Shown piece after piece: positions 1 to 10,372 of a stretch of DNA of 64,000 nt. Positions within the stretch are counted from its first letter, which is position 1. Every line of letters starts with the position of its first letter. The notes under the pieces are model-generated. The model worked only from the letters and a program-made list of their open reading frames with translations. It had not been told where the DNA came from and did not search any database. Made by a program: the position numbers and the translations under genes. The stretch is from Chaetorhynchus papuensis (Eukaryota; Chordata; Aves; Passeriformes; Rhipiduridae): assembly GCA_013396525.1 (NCBI GenBank), contig VWYX01000361.1, positions 509,395 through 573,394 on the forward strand, written 5' to 3'.

Positions 1-90
1 TTAAAATTTAAAATAAATTTAAATTTGAAATAAAAATTAATTAAATTAAAATTTTAAATTAAAATTTAAATTTAATTTAAAATAAAATTT
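1..90. repeat. A/T-only low-complexity tract
   Basis: The first 90 bases are almost entirely A and T, made of short TTTAAA/AAATTT-like blocks. This is a simple AT-rich repeat inside a CCDC125 intron. The window starts inside it, so its full length is unknown. Confidence 0.8.
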
Positions 91-309
91 ACTGTGGTTG
101 AGGTGTTGGCATCACAGCCAGCTGACTTCCACTCTACAAATACACATTTCATCTGCACTGTGTTCTTTAACCTCAAGTGAGCCCATGAAAAGACTTCATA
201 CAGGTAAAACAGGGGTTTGTTTTTTGAGGAGGGCAGATTTACATTGCTGTTGAATCCTAACAGGAGCACCTTGGCTTTTGCTCACTGCACCTACTTTGTT
301 TTACTTCAG

Positions 310-396
310 GAAGTTGAAAATCTGAAAGTTGAGCTTGAAGCATGTCAAAGACAGCTTGAAGGAAAAGATGAAGCCCTAAGAATCCTGCAGAGCATG
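310..396 (+). CDS. CCDC125: CCDC125 internal exon (29 codons)
   Basis: It is bounded by acceptor ttacttcag and donor GTAGGA, and both ends are phase 0. It encodes EVENLKVELEACQRQLEGKD and on to ILQSM, a coiled-coil segment matching the family. Confidence 0.9.
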
Positions 397-3300
397 GTAG
401 GAGCTGTTCAGAAATCACTTGGTGGTAACAAGGAAAACAGAGGGAGTCTTCTGCTACTCCTCTTCAAAACCTCAAAAACCTTAAGGCCTTCCCAGGGCTG
501 CAATTTAAAGACTTTACTGTTGTAGCAATTATCATAATTTTCTGTTTGAAAATTTTCTGTTTTCTTGAGGATTTATCTATTAAACATAAAATTAAGGCCT
601 TTCCCCAGCCCCTTATATTGAAGATTTTGCCAGTGGTTGTAATCCTGCTGCAGAGCATGGGTACTTTAAGTTGACTGCTCTATCTGTTGCCCTCGAGGAC
701 AGTATGCCTTTAATGTCAGGTCATTCTTTTGTTCACAATTTGTAGCATTTTTATTCTTCTTTCATAACAAATTCTGCTGAAATCAGTTCCTGGGATTTAG
801 CCTACTTACATAACCCATTTCTGGTCGTGCAGTTTATACTCTCACATGTTTGTGGCAGGTTAGGCCTGGATCAAAGCTTAGGTGTGTTGTAAGCCAGTTT
901 TTTGAGGTGTGATTTTCTGCACGGGCCCTGAAGAAGACATGATCCCAGATTAAATGATGCCATGCTGTCAACAGCAGAGGCTGTGGGATTGAAACCCAGG
1001 TTTGCTGTGCAAGTGAGTGACTTGAAATCAGAACCCTCTGGGGCTCACAAGCGAGTTGCTGGTGTTTGCAACTCTGCACACTGCTGTTTAACTATGAATG
1101 TCTCTAAAACAGTTTAAAACTGAAAATTAAGTCAGTTTAATCACAGAGTTTGACAGAGTTGCATTGTGGGTTTTGGTTGTTTGTTAATTTTGCAGGCAGT
1201 GTTCGATAAAGCCACGAGTCATACAAAAGCAATGCTTCAGAAAACTGAGGAAGAAAAGAGGACTCTGGAGAAGGTAGGTGTGGGTGTTTCCTTCGCACAG
1301 AGAAGCCCATGGCTATTAAAAATTGATTATCAAACTATTTAAATCAGTGCATACTTGACATTAACTCCAGGGGTTTTATAAAAGGAATTCCTGTTCCCTT
1401 CTAGTAGAAGGGGAAATGTTAATGTATCACTCTTTTGGTCTAGACCTTTTCATGCTGTAGTGTGTACAAATAATACCTGAAAATGAGCAGAGTTCTTCCT
1501 GTACTTTCAGATGGTGTTTGCTGTGGGTTCCAGTTGCTCAGGGCGAGCTGCACAACCCCTTAGTGGTTCAGCTGAGGGCTCTAAGAAGGGGGAGCCCAGA
1601 TCTCATAGGGAGGGCGGGGAGGAGGAGGAAGGTGGCGTTGAGCTACCTTGTTAAACTGAGTTTTTTGCTTTGTTCCTCCTACTGCTGTTCTGTCCCACAC
1701 CATAGGAGTGGGGCAGGGAGATGTGGCAGCGTGGGTTTGTTTTGTGGTAGGCCTCTAGAAGCATTAGTTGTGTCACAGACTGGAACCCGTGGGTCAGTGG
1801 TGCAGAAACCTCGGTGTCTGGTACCACATTTGTTATTAGCAGTGTCACAGATTGTCTCTGAGATCTCTGCCAAACCCAGCACAACCGGCATCCTTTTGAT
1901 GGGAGCCCCGTAATGCGCTGCTGCAAGTTTGTTTTGTTTCCACAGGAGATAAATATTTTGCAATGGGAAATCGAATTTGATCAGGACAGATTTAAAAACA
2001 TAGAAGACACGTGGACAGAAAAATATGACAGGTATTTGACCTACACTGTGTATTGTTGGGGTTTTTGTTTGATTTTTTAAAAGTGCGCTGACTGCTCTGT
2101 GTCATCTGTTTTCTGTTCCAAACGTGCTTCCTCAGGTTCTTTGGGGTTTTGTATTTTCCCAGTTCCCTTCCAAATTCTGGAAGATTTTGGTTTTTCACAC
2201 TAGTCACATTTGTATTTTTCAATTAAAACTCCTAGAATTATTGTTCTGAATTTTTTTTAATGTGTCTGTGGGCTGGCTTTGCTAGGCTGAGGTTTTTTTT
2301 TCATCATATGATGTTAGCCAGCTGGAGACTGATTATCCTTATTTACCTTAACTGTAGATGAGGCAGAGGAAATAATGGTACATGTATGCATGTGGAAGTA
2401 TAATTTCCTGGTTAATCATTTCTTTATTCTCTTGCACTGTAGGTCTGGGCATGAGTACAGGGAAAATGGAGTTTCTTTGTTAAATAAGAGTCACCCTGGG
2501 TGGACAGCAGGTGTGGCTGGGCAAGAAGAATGTGCCAGAGGCACTAAACTAATAATACATAACAGACCTTGAAAAATGGGACCAGCAGATTGGCTCATTT
2601 GTGTGTAGAAATTGTATCTCTGAAGTCTACCCATCAGAGGACTTGTTACTGTCATTATTTGTTATTATTATTGCTGCTGTTGTTGTTACTCAGCATGTGT
2701 TTTTATTTTAATATGTTTCAACTTTGAATCAAAGAATAAGCCAAACCTTTACAAACTGTAAATTCCGTAGATGAATTTGTCAAGGGGTGTCTCTTGAAAA
2801 GCCTCTGACTCTCCTGGCTGAGCAGGTTGGAAGTGTAGCTGTGCAGTTTTGAGCCACAAAACTGGTGTTGACTGTTGAAAATAGAGACGTAGCTTCAGAA
2901 CACTGACAGCCAGGGGCACAGCCTGCTTTGCAAAACATCTGATGTTTTTCTGATAGTTTTCTGACATCTGAGGCAGCAGGACAAGAAGAATGTGCATTTT
3001 CCTTTGGTTTTTTCCAAGTGAAATAATTCAGACTAGGTTGCATATACTGACAGCTGAGGAGTTGCACCAAATAAATTGCATTGCTTTGACGTTTAGAACG
3101 TCAGATTGCCACTGTTCTGTTCAAGACAGAAGTAATTCAAGGAAAAATGCATTATCAGTGCATATTGTGTGTTCTCACATTGCAACACCCGAAGGCACAG
3201 CTGTTCTTGAAAACAGAATGCAGACTACAAGAAGTTTACAGACCAGAGCTGTCACATCTCTAATATCAGTTTTGTTCTTTCAAGGAAGTAGGAAATTTCT

Positions 3301-6300
3301 AGCAAGTGTTTCAGAGGTTCATAATTACCAATTTATTTGCATTTCTAATGGGAATGTGGCACTTAAACTGATCTCTTGTTAAAGCTGTTGGCACCACCCA
3401 CTTACACGTGAATGTTTTTTTTTTTCATTTTAACGTTCAGCTGAGCATACCGGTGTGGGTGTGGAGTGTGAGGGTGTGGTGCCACGAGCAGGGTGATCCT
3501 GTTGGAGCAGCCCCTGGTGCACCCAGGGTGAGTGCAGAGGCTCCTGGCAGTGAACCCTGCGTGCCCAGGGCTGAGCACACAGCCCAGCCTGGTGCTCCCT
3601 GCCCTGCTGGCTTGGGTTAGCAGGACTGGCACCTTGCTTATCAGCCCCTGGCCAGCAGACTTGCTTCTGATAACATAATGTAGATTATTGGTACAGATAT
3701 TATGGGAAAATGCTACCACTTTTTCCACAAAAAATATTCAAAGTGAGAAAAGTGCTGGAATGATACTCCATGGTTAATGTCTTGTCAAACCTAGTACTCA
3801 ACTCCTTTCACTTTTGTTTTTTTTTTTTCTTCCATCTTTTAAGTAATCCTAATTTTAGTTTGCAGAAATATTAGATACCGTGTTTTAACAAGTTATTCCT
3901 TAAATTATTGAGTGCCCATTTAAAAACATTTTTTAAATATATAATAAAGCCATTTTCTAACTTCTCCAGGATATACTGTGAAAATGCAGCTCTTAAGGAA
4001 GCACTGAAACTGAGGACAGAAGAAGTTAAAACGCTTAAAGCTGAAAATGCAAGTAAGCCAGCAGCAGCTATTCCTCTGAATACAGTTTTTCAGGAGTAAC
4101 TCAGGATGTAGCTGTGATGGAAGCTTCCTGTGGGGATCAGTGTCTTGTTACTGGCAGCTGATCTTAGTGGATATGCAGAACCCTGGAAATTAAACTGGAA
4201 AGTAGCCAGGGCAGATATTGGATCAGAGGGCTCAAGTCCCTTTCCCCTTTCTTTTGCCTTCCAAAAAGCTTTAAGATAGCTGACTTAAATCATTACTTTC
4301 CCAAAGTTGTGCTGTTCTGAATGAGCAGCTGCCTGACTTCTGAGTGTACAAGGAGATGAGCACTCAGTCCTGAGGCAGAGCAATACAGGAAATGGTCTCT
4401 AAGTGGGCCATTACTTCTGGGAGAACACAGAAGAATAAACAACTGGGATATGAGTTTCTACTTCTACCCTCTCATCATGTTCCCAAACTGATGCTTGAAC
4501 TATGAAACTGCTTCGTTTGGGTGTAGTTGAACTCAGAAATTAAGAAATGGGAGCAGCAGACTTTTGTAATCTCTTCCTTTGTTTCATTTTTTAGTCCTAA
4601 ACCGGCAGTGCCTGGAATTCCTTGCAATGCTAGATGTGAAACAACAGAAAGTTTTTCAGGAGAACATGTCATTGAACAAAAGTGACGTTACTGATTTTAC
4701 AGGTCTTGAAGTAAGTATTGCTTACGTGTTTTTCAAAGTGGCTGCTTCAGGGATCTGTGTTCAAAATACGTAGAGAAAATTCATTGCTCATTGTATATCC
4801 CTTTATTTTGACACATTTTTAGCTAATTAGAACATGCCTGGTAATCAGTTTTCTTCTTACTGCTCCCCCTTGCAAAGAAAGATCAGACAGAAGAGGCATC
4901 AAGCTATTTTTCACAAGCCATTTTTCTTCTTGCTTAGAAGAGAAGATGCGTAGATGCTTATTTTTCTTCTTCCTAGCACTTAAGCCCTGCTTGCTGGTGC
5001 TTTACTGAGCACAGTAATATGGCAGTGAGGTCCGCAGGGCGTGGCTCCCCAGCTGACAGGGTTTGCCTGAGAAGCACACCTCTCCCTGTGAGTCAGAAGC
5101 GATCAGCTCCACCTCTGGCACCTCGCTCCCGCCGACTGGCACTCCCTGTGTAGTGCGAGGGTGTTTTTTTGCTGGCATGTCTGTAGGCAGATCCTTACCT
5201 GTGGTTTGTTTTGGGTTTTAAGCTGGCGGTGCTCGGAGCCTGCACCTGCAGTGCTGCGGAGGGGCAGCCCTGTCCCTGTGCCAGAGCAGCAGCTCTCACT
5301 CGAAAGCAGCTCCTGCATCTCAAGCAAGAGGTAACGAGGCCTGGCTGGGTGGGGACGAGGAGGGGGTGCTCCTGCTCCAGTCCAAACAAAACCAGAAACA
5401 CTCAACTGCTGCTTACACAAACTCAGGTGTTTCACAGCCAGAATCGATCTCAGAAATAGTGTAAAGTTGGTTTGTGATGCTTGTAGTGCCCTAACTTCTG
5501 CTGGTAGAAAAATTGTAATTATATCCACTCAACTTTACTAGTTAAAAAAATAAAAATTGCATTCTTTTTTCTTCTTCCCATATTTTTTAATCTAAAAAAA
5601 GGAGAACACACCCTAAGTGTGTGCACTCCATGAATGTACACACTGTGCATGTGGCACTGAGCCTTTTCCTTCCTTCCTGGCAGTGCATTTCACCCCTCCC
5701 TTGTGTTGGCACCCACAGCCCACTCACCCAGCAAGGTCAGCCAGGGGATCTTGCTGGAAAACACCTATTTACCTCACGCTTGAATCAGTGACATGAATTT
5801 CAAGCTCCTAATATTTTTCAATTTAGTGAGATTGTGTGGGTTTAGAATTTTTCTTCTGATTTGTATTTGACTCTGCAAATGTGGTAACCATCCTTGTGGT
5901 CCTGCTGCAGAAGTTCCACTTCACTGACTGGTTTTGAAAATAGGTACTGGCCAGGCCCTTATGATCCCTGATAGGGATTCCAGTCTCTTGTTCCTTTTGC
6001 TCCTGGCCCAGCTGGTATGGGACATTATTGCCCTTCTCAAGCTCTTTTGCATGTGCAGAGATAAATAAATACACAGAGACGATTGTGTAGATGGCTGGTG
6101 GTGTGAACATGTGTAGACAATGAAGAGTAAGAACTTTAATACACATTTCAAAATTTCTTTACGTGTCAGGGTAATCCTTTGGTTCCTACTACTACTTCCT
6201 GGATTATATCTACTTGCAAGTTGTCTGTTTCTTAACATTAATTTAAAATCTGCTTTTGCTTCCAAAGTAGCTAACATACTTTAAATTTTCCCTGAACTAA

Positions 6301-8204
6301 AACCAGACTGAAAATCTGAAGAAGAGTAAGGATGAAGCATATATCATGGCAGATGCCTTCAGAATTGCATTTGAGCAGCAACTGATGCAGAGGAAGGACC
6401 AGGCCCTGAGGCTGGCAGAAGCCATAAACATGAAGAAGGAAACAAAATTTGCCAACTGGAGACGTCTGCGAGGCTCTGGTAGCTGGGCAGTCTGTGTGTC
6501 CGTGGGGGCTGACTGGCAGGGGAGGGAGCAGGAGCCAGGAGCACCTCTCCCTGTGTTAGATGAGTGCTGCTGGCTCAGCTGCTGACTGAGGGCTGTGGAC
6601 AGCAGCTGAGGAAAACTGACATCTGGCCGTTCTAAGTGCTTCTCTGTTGTTCGGGGTTTTTTAATGAGCTCTATGTCAGAGTTGGGCAAGGAGGAGAAAA
6701 GCAAAAAAACCATATATTTGGGGCTTTTTTAGCTCCAAATGGGGTATTGAGCAACCTGGTCTAGTGAAAGGTGTGGAACAAGATGAGCTTTAAGGTCTCT
6801 TCTAACCCAGGCCATTCTATGATTCACTGGAGTACAAAACAGATTTTTTTCCTGTTTTTCCTTAAACATTTTTAGCCTCTTATTATGCATGTGTATCAAT
6901 ACTAGTGTTTGTTAGTGTTCTTACCGTAACCCAGAATTACGAAGTCTTGTGTAAAACAGGAAGAACTCTAATCTGTAAAGTAAGAATAATTCTAATAATC
7001 TTTTGTTCTTTCAAAAAAAAAAAAAAGGGATAAAGAGAAGTATGTAAGTGCTTACATCGTGGTCAAAACCACTGCACACTTTAGGAACAGCACAACTTAT
7101 TTATTTTGTTGGCCAGGAGCTTCCAGGCTTAGAAGGGTGGTGTGTCTCCCAGATTCCTTGGGCACTCCTGGGGTGTAGCACTACAACAGCATAACCTTTG
7201 CCATCTGTTTGCCCTGTACTGACACTGCTGCTTTCAGGCTCCATTACCTGGTACATATGTTCCATAATTTTGATGTATTTTACAGTTTTTAGAAATCTTA
7301 CTAACTTGTAAGTGGCCTATGTCAGAAAATCTTTGCGGTTTTTTTCAGGCTATTTGCTGTTTAAAAACAAATTACATTGAAGTATTGTTTAACTAGAGTG
7401 TCAAAGGTATATTTTTCGTAGAGCACAAAGAATTTTCAGTTTGCCCATGTGTAAGGTGTGTAGCCTTTGTGTGACAGCAGGAGCAGTGCTGCATGGTGGG
7501 AACCTGCCGCGTCCCGTGCAGCAGGAGAGGCTGCAGCTTGTATTACCCTTTCTGATGAGATCGTTCAGATCCAGGCTTACAAGTGCCTGTTTTATCCCAA
7601 AGTCCTGGTTCCCTTCCTCAGCAGTTCTGCATTTGATGTTCTTCTGTTTTCCTTAGAGCGTCTCAAGCTGCAAGGGAACAAGAACAATCTGGGGCAGAAG
7701 CTGTCCAGCCTGCTCTCGTCAGATGGGGACTGCAGGAAGGTCGAGGAGCTGGACAATCCCCAGGAAATCCTGCGGATGTTGATCGATCTGGTCGGTATTT
7801 GGCTCGACTCTCCAGAGCGCGCGCGTTCGCGTGGGTTTGCGCACCCTGAGCTGACCGATGGCCTCCTCTCCTCTCTGTTGGCCCCGCAGGTGAACGACAA
7901 GGAGGAGGCCCTGGCGCACCAGCGCAAGGTCAGCTACATGCTGGCACGGGCCGCCGAGGCCCGGGAGGCCGCGCCGGGGCAGCTCGGGGGCGACACGGCA
8001 GGAAGGTGTCGGCCCGGAGCCCGGGAACCGCCGGCTCCCCCTCACAGCGGCAGCCATCGCCTCCCGGCCCCGAGCCGTGCTGCTGCCCTGCCCCGCGACG
8101 GAACGGCCCTGCCGCGGCTCCCGAAGGCGCTGTCCTGGCCCTCGGCGCTCGGCGACGGACGCGGGCCCAGCGGGACGGCTGAGGGGCTGTGTCCCGAGAA
8201 ATGA
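310..8204 (+). CDS. CCDC125: CCDC125, coiled-coil domain-containing protein 125 (3' nine coding exons, 5' part outside window)
   Basis: Nine exons with consistent phases encode 392 residues of a helical, Lys/Glu/Leu-rich coiled-coil protein. Recognisable CCDC125 blocks occur in order: NLKVELEACQRQL, KATSHTKAMLQKT, LQWEIEFDQDRFKNIE, LAMLDVKQQKVFQEN, LAVLGAC with a Cys-rich patch, YIMADAFRIAFEQQLM, and NDKEEALAHQRKVSYMLARA. Human CCDC125 (Kenae) is about 511 residues, so roughly the first 120-150 residues lie upstream of the window. The protein is poorly characterised and has been linked to Rho-GTPase-dependent cell motility. The middle is well conserved, but after the LARA block the C-terminus is GC-rich, Pro/Ala/Arg-rich and unlike the mammalian tail. 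The reading frame ends at 8202-8204, about 0.95 kb before the end of the probable ZFYVE16 first exon. Identification is sure; the last ~80 residues are less so. Confidence 0.93.
1196..1273 (+). CDS. CCDC125: CCDC125 internal exon (26 codons)
   Basis: Acceptor tttgcag and donor GTAGGT bound 78 bases, phase 0 at both ends. It encodes AVFDKATSHTKAMLQKTEEE and on to LEK. Confidence 0.9.
1946..2031 (+). CDS. CCDC125: CCDC125 internal exon (28 codons + 2 nt)
   Basis: Acceptor tttccacag and donor GTATTT. It encodes EINILQWEIEFDQDRFKNIE followed by DTWTEKYD. The trailing AG joins a G in the next exon to make Arg. Confidence 0.9.
3970..4052 (+). CDS. CCDC125: CCDC125 internal exon
   Basis: Acceptor cttctccag and donor GTAAGC. 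It encodes IYCENAALKEALKLRTEEVK and on to AENA, and ends in phase 1. The heptad pattern is typical of coiled coil. Confidence 0.9.
4595..4710 (+). CDS. CCDC125: CCDC125 internal exon
   Basis: Acceptor cattttttag and donor GTAAGT. It encodes LNRQCLEFLAMLDVKQQKVF, then an acidic/polar stretch to TGLE, and ends in phase 0. Confidence 0.9.
5223..5330 (+). CDS. CCDC125: CCDC125 internal exon with Cys-rich patch
   Basis: Acceptor gggttttaag and donor GTAACG, 36 codons. It encodes LAVLGACTCSAAEGQPCPCA and then a basic/Leu helix ending HLKQE. Four cysteines fall within 14 residues, a pattern shared with mammalian CCDC125. Confidence 0.9.
6307..6478 (+). CDS. CCDC125: CCDC125 internal exon
   Basis: The acceptor is aaaccag and the donor GTAGCT lies within a Gly-Ser-Gly codon run. 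It encodes TENLKKSKDEAYIMADAFRI and on to FANWRRLRGS, one of the best conserved blocks of the family. Phase 1 at the end fits the next exon's AG to give Glu. Confidence 0.88.
6748..6823 (+). mobile_element. CR1 LINE 3' end fragment
   Basis: The string 'gcaacctggtctagtgaaag' is followed by a ttaaggtctcttctaaccca core and a ctatgatt terminal repeat. This is the typical 3' end of a CR1 element in + orientation, in a CCDC125 intron. Confidence 0.85.
7657..7790 (+). CDS. CCDC125: CCDC125 penultimate exon
   Basis: Acceptor tttccttag. It encodes RLKLQGNKNNLGQKLSSLLS and then NPQEILRMLIDL, matching the family's PQE-LKMLIDL block. The donor is a weak GTCGGT. The following 99-base intron is open in frame (see findings). 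Confidence 0.9.
7890..8204 (+). CDS. CCDC125: CCDC125 last exon with stop
   Basis: Acceptor ggccccgcag. It opens with the conserved NDKEEALAHQRKVSYMLARA block, then a GC-rich Pro/Arg/Ala tail of about 80 residues to the TGA at 8202-8204. The tail keeps only a faint LPKALSWPSA motif that may correspond to the mammalian KRSHSLPSS end; that equivalence is inference. A splice site inside this exon cannot be excluded. Confidence 0.75.
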   Translation: MNDKEEALAHQRKVSYMLARAAEAREAAPGQLGGDTAGRCRPGAREPPAPPHSGSHRLPAPSRAAALPRDGTALPRLPKALSWPSALGDGRGPSGTAEGLCPEK

Positions 8205-8305
8205 ATGGCTGAGGGGCCGTGTGCCGGGCGGGGCTCCCGGCTGAGGGGCTGTGTCCCGGGGCAGTGTCCTGAGCGGGACTCCCGGCTGAGGGGCCGTGCG
8301 AGCTC
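8165..8305 (+). repeat. degenerate GC-rich direct repeat over the CCDC125 stop codon
   Basis: The phrase ggctgaggggctgtgtcc, or close variants with ccgtg, occurs about four times between 8177 and 8301. The first copy lies inside the last CCDC125 codons and the others in the 3' UTR. Confidence 0.7.
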
Positions 8306-8489
8306 TCGCTGTAGCCGCGCGTGGGGGCAGCTCAGCTTTATAAAAAAAATGAAACTTCTTGTGGAAACACCATGAAGTGTGCTGTGGTTGCATCACCGCG
8401 GGGCTGATAGCACAGCGAGGGATCGCTGGGGCAGCTTCCGACAGTTCCGCTGGGGAAGCGCCTGTTGGCTGCCCCCGCCTTGCTCTGAG

Positions 8490-8697
8490 GTATCCAGTGA
8501 TGGAGTGACGTCACCAGCACCCACAGTGGGGCCTGAGGGGCTGATGGAGCGGGAGTGACGTCACTGTGGGGGTGTGATGTCATCAGCACAGACAGGGAGT
8601 GGGGCTGATGGAGCGGGAGTGACGTCACTGTGGGGGTGTGATGTCATCAGCACAGACGGAGAGGGGCGGATGGAGCGGGAGTGACGTCACCGCGGGT
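8490..8697. repeat. CRE-bearing minisatellite (unit about 62-64 bp)
   Basis: About three tandem units share ctgatggagcgggagtgacg, a tgtgggggtgtgatgtcatc segment and a cagcacagac segment. Perfect TGACGTCA palindromes lie at 8506, 8556, 8620 and 8682, and near-sites TGATGTCA at 8575 and 8639. TGACGTCA is the classical CRE bound by CREB/ATF. The array lies between the CCDC125 stop and the ZFYVE16 CpG island. Whether it is a functional enhancer is inference. Confidence 0.85.
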
Positions 8698-8699
8698 GA

Positions 8700-9200
8700 G
8701 AGAGGGTGTGGCATCATGAGACCCGGACGGGCGGGGGCGCCCCCTGCCGGTGGGGCTCAGGACGAAGGGGAACGTTACCTGCACGGGCGGCTCCGCCCCC
8801 TCCCACAGGCCCCGCCCTTTCTCGCTGTCTGTCCCGTCGGCGACTCCGAACTCATGCGTTGTCAATCACATGACTGACTCCGCCCATTTTTCTGTACCAC
8901 GCCCCCACGCACTGTCTATCAGACTTGTGGCCCCGCCCCCGCCCCCTGCCCGGGCTGCGCCCCGCGCCGGCTGTGGCGGGAAGCGCAGGCGCGGGATGGG
9001 GACGGGCGCGGCGGTGGTGACGTCACGGGTGGGTGTGGCCGCGCAGGCGCGCTGCGCGCAGCGGAGGGTCGAGGCCGCCGCCCGGAGCCGCCGGCGGGGC
9101 CGGGGCGGGCCCTGAGGGGAGACGGCCCCGAGACGGCCCCGAACCGGCCGGGTGAGGTCGGGGCGACGCGGCTGTGGGAGTCTGTCCTCTGCCTGAGGTT
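8700..9200 (+). promoter_or_regulatory. ZFYVE16: ZFYVE16 CpG-island promoter
   Basis: The stretch is rich in CpG and GC boxes, including cccgcccccgccccc at about 8933-8948. It has a further perfect TGACGTCA site at 9018-9025 and an E-box-like TCACATGA near 8866. There is no TATA box, as usual for CpG-island promoters. It lies upstream of a good donor at 9152 that would open the 5.8 kb first intron of ZFYVE16. Confidence 0.75.
9060..9151 (+). other. ZFYVE16: probable non-coding first exon of ZFYVE16 (5' end uncertain)
   Basis: A CG-rich stretch ends at CGG|GTGAGG, a strong donor at 9152. The next supported exon begins at 14976 with untranslated bases before the ATG at 15015, so a non-coding 5' exon is required and this is the best candidate. 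The transcription start is not determined. Confidence 0.55.
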
Positions 9201-9325
9201 GCCTGGGTGGGTTATTTGCCCCCGGAGGTTTGGGGATATGAGTGATGTTATTGCTTAGTGCCGTTCCGTTTGTTTTTATATACGGTTTATAGACTCTAAT
9301 ATACGTGCAAAAAGTATTATATAAG

Positions 9326-9412
9326 ATATATGGAGCATATATATGGTATATAAAGTAAAATATCTGAGGTTATTTTATAGGTTATGGAGAATACATATAT
9401 GGTATACAGAGT
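9326..9412. repeat. TA-rich imperfect tandem duplication
   Basis: Two copies of about 30 bp (tatggagcatatatatggta at about 9329, tatggagaatacatatatgg at about 9383) are separated by about 25 bp. They lie just inside intron 1, next to the CpG island. Confidence 0.6.
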
Positions 9413-9879
9413 GTAATGGACAGTCTTACACTGTACACTTACAGACATTAACAGAGTGTGCAACGTTCTGGATCTGTATTTAAGTACCAGCAGTAATGGC
9501 AGACCCCTGGTCATTGCCACGTTCTGGGTGTGTAGCAGAGCGTCCCGCTGGCCGCAGAGCCCGGCGCTGTCAGTGCTCCGGGGCCGGGGTGTTCTGATGT
9601 GAACACTGGCTCAGTAATAATGCAAATCAGAGGAAATGGGTGCGGTGGGAACAGTGATTTCCACTGAGGAGTGGTCTGCCATGCCTGGTGCCATTGTCTA
9701 GACTCATTTTCTGTCACCGAGTGATAAATGCAGACGGAGTGGGGGTGGTACGGGGCACCCCCGTGCTTGTCCGGGGCAGCCTGTGGGTCCCCAGCAGTGG
9801 GACTGGCTGCTGGTACCACTGCTGTGCCGGACACTGCTGAGAACCAGAACTGGTCACTTTTCTGGCTCCTGTTTACCGT

Positions 9880-10372
9880 GTCCAGGTCTGGGCCTTGCTG
9901 CAGAAGAGAAGAATCTACAGGAGGGGGTCCAGGGGAGGCCACAGAGGTGATCTGGGCTCTGGAGCATTTCTATGCTGAGCAGAGACTGCGGGAGCTGGGC
10001 CTGGCCAGGCTGGAGAAGGGAACGCTGAGAGGGGATCCCATCAGTCCATACAAACACCTCCCAGGGTGCCAGAGGATGGTGCCAGGCTCTGCTCAGTGGT
10101 GCCAGTGCCAGGATGGGCAGCAGTGGCCGTCAAATAAAGCACAACGAGTTGCAGCCCAGCAGGAGGAAGAACTTGTGTGCATGGAGGGGCAGAGGCCTGG
10201 AGCAGCTGCCCAGGGAGGGCCTGGAGTGTCCCTGTCTGGAGACATCCCAAGGCCAGCTGGCCACGTTCCTGTGCCACTGCTGCAGGGGACCCTGCCTGGG
10301 CAGGGGTTGGGCTGGATGGGTTCCAGAGGTGCCTTCCAACCCTCATAATTCAGGGATTCTGTGATTCTCTGG
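9880..10372 (+). mobile_element. CR1 LINE, 5'-truncated, + orientation
   Basis: It contains the CR1 3' landmarks in order: tgggcctggccaggctggag, a gtgccaggctctgctcagtg core, ggaggaagaacttgtgtgca, ctgcccagggagggcctgga, cctggagacatcc-like sequence, gggttgggctggatgg, ccttccaaccc, and a terminal gattctgtgattctctg. It is non-coding and 3' only. Confidence 0.9.

Noticed and set aside
7467..7656. Upstream extension of the CCDC125 open frame before 7657
   Set aside because: It is intron sequence ending in tttccttag; the family's conserved sequence starts at 7657 with the correct phase from 6478.
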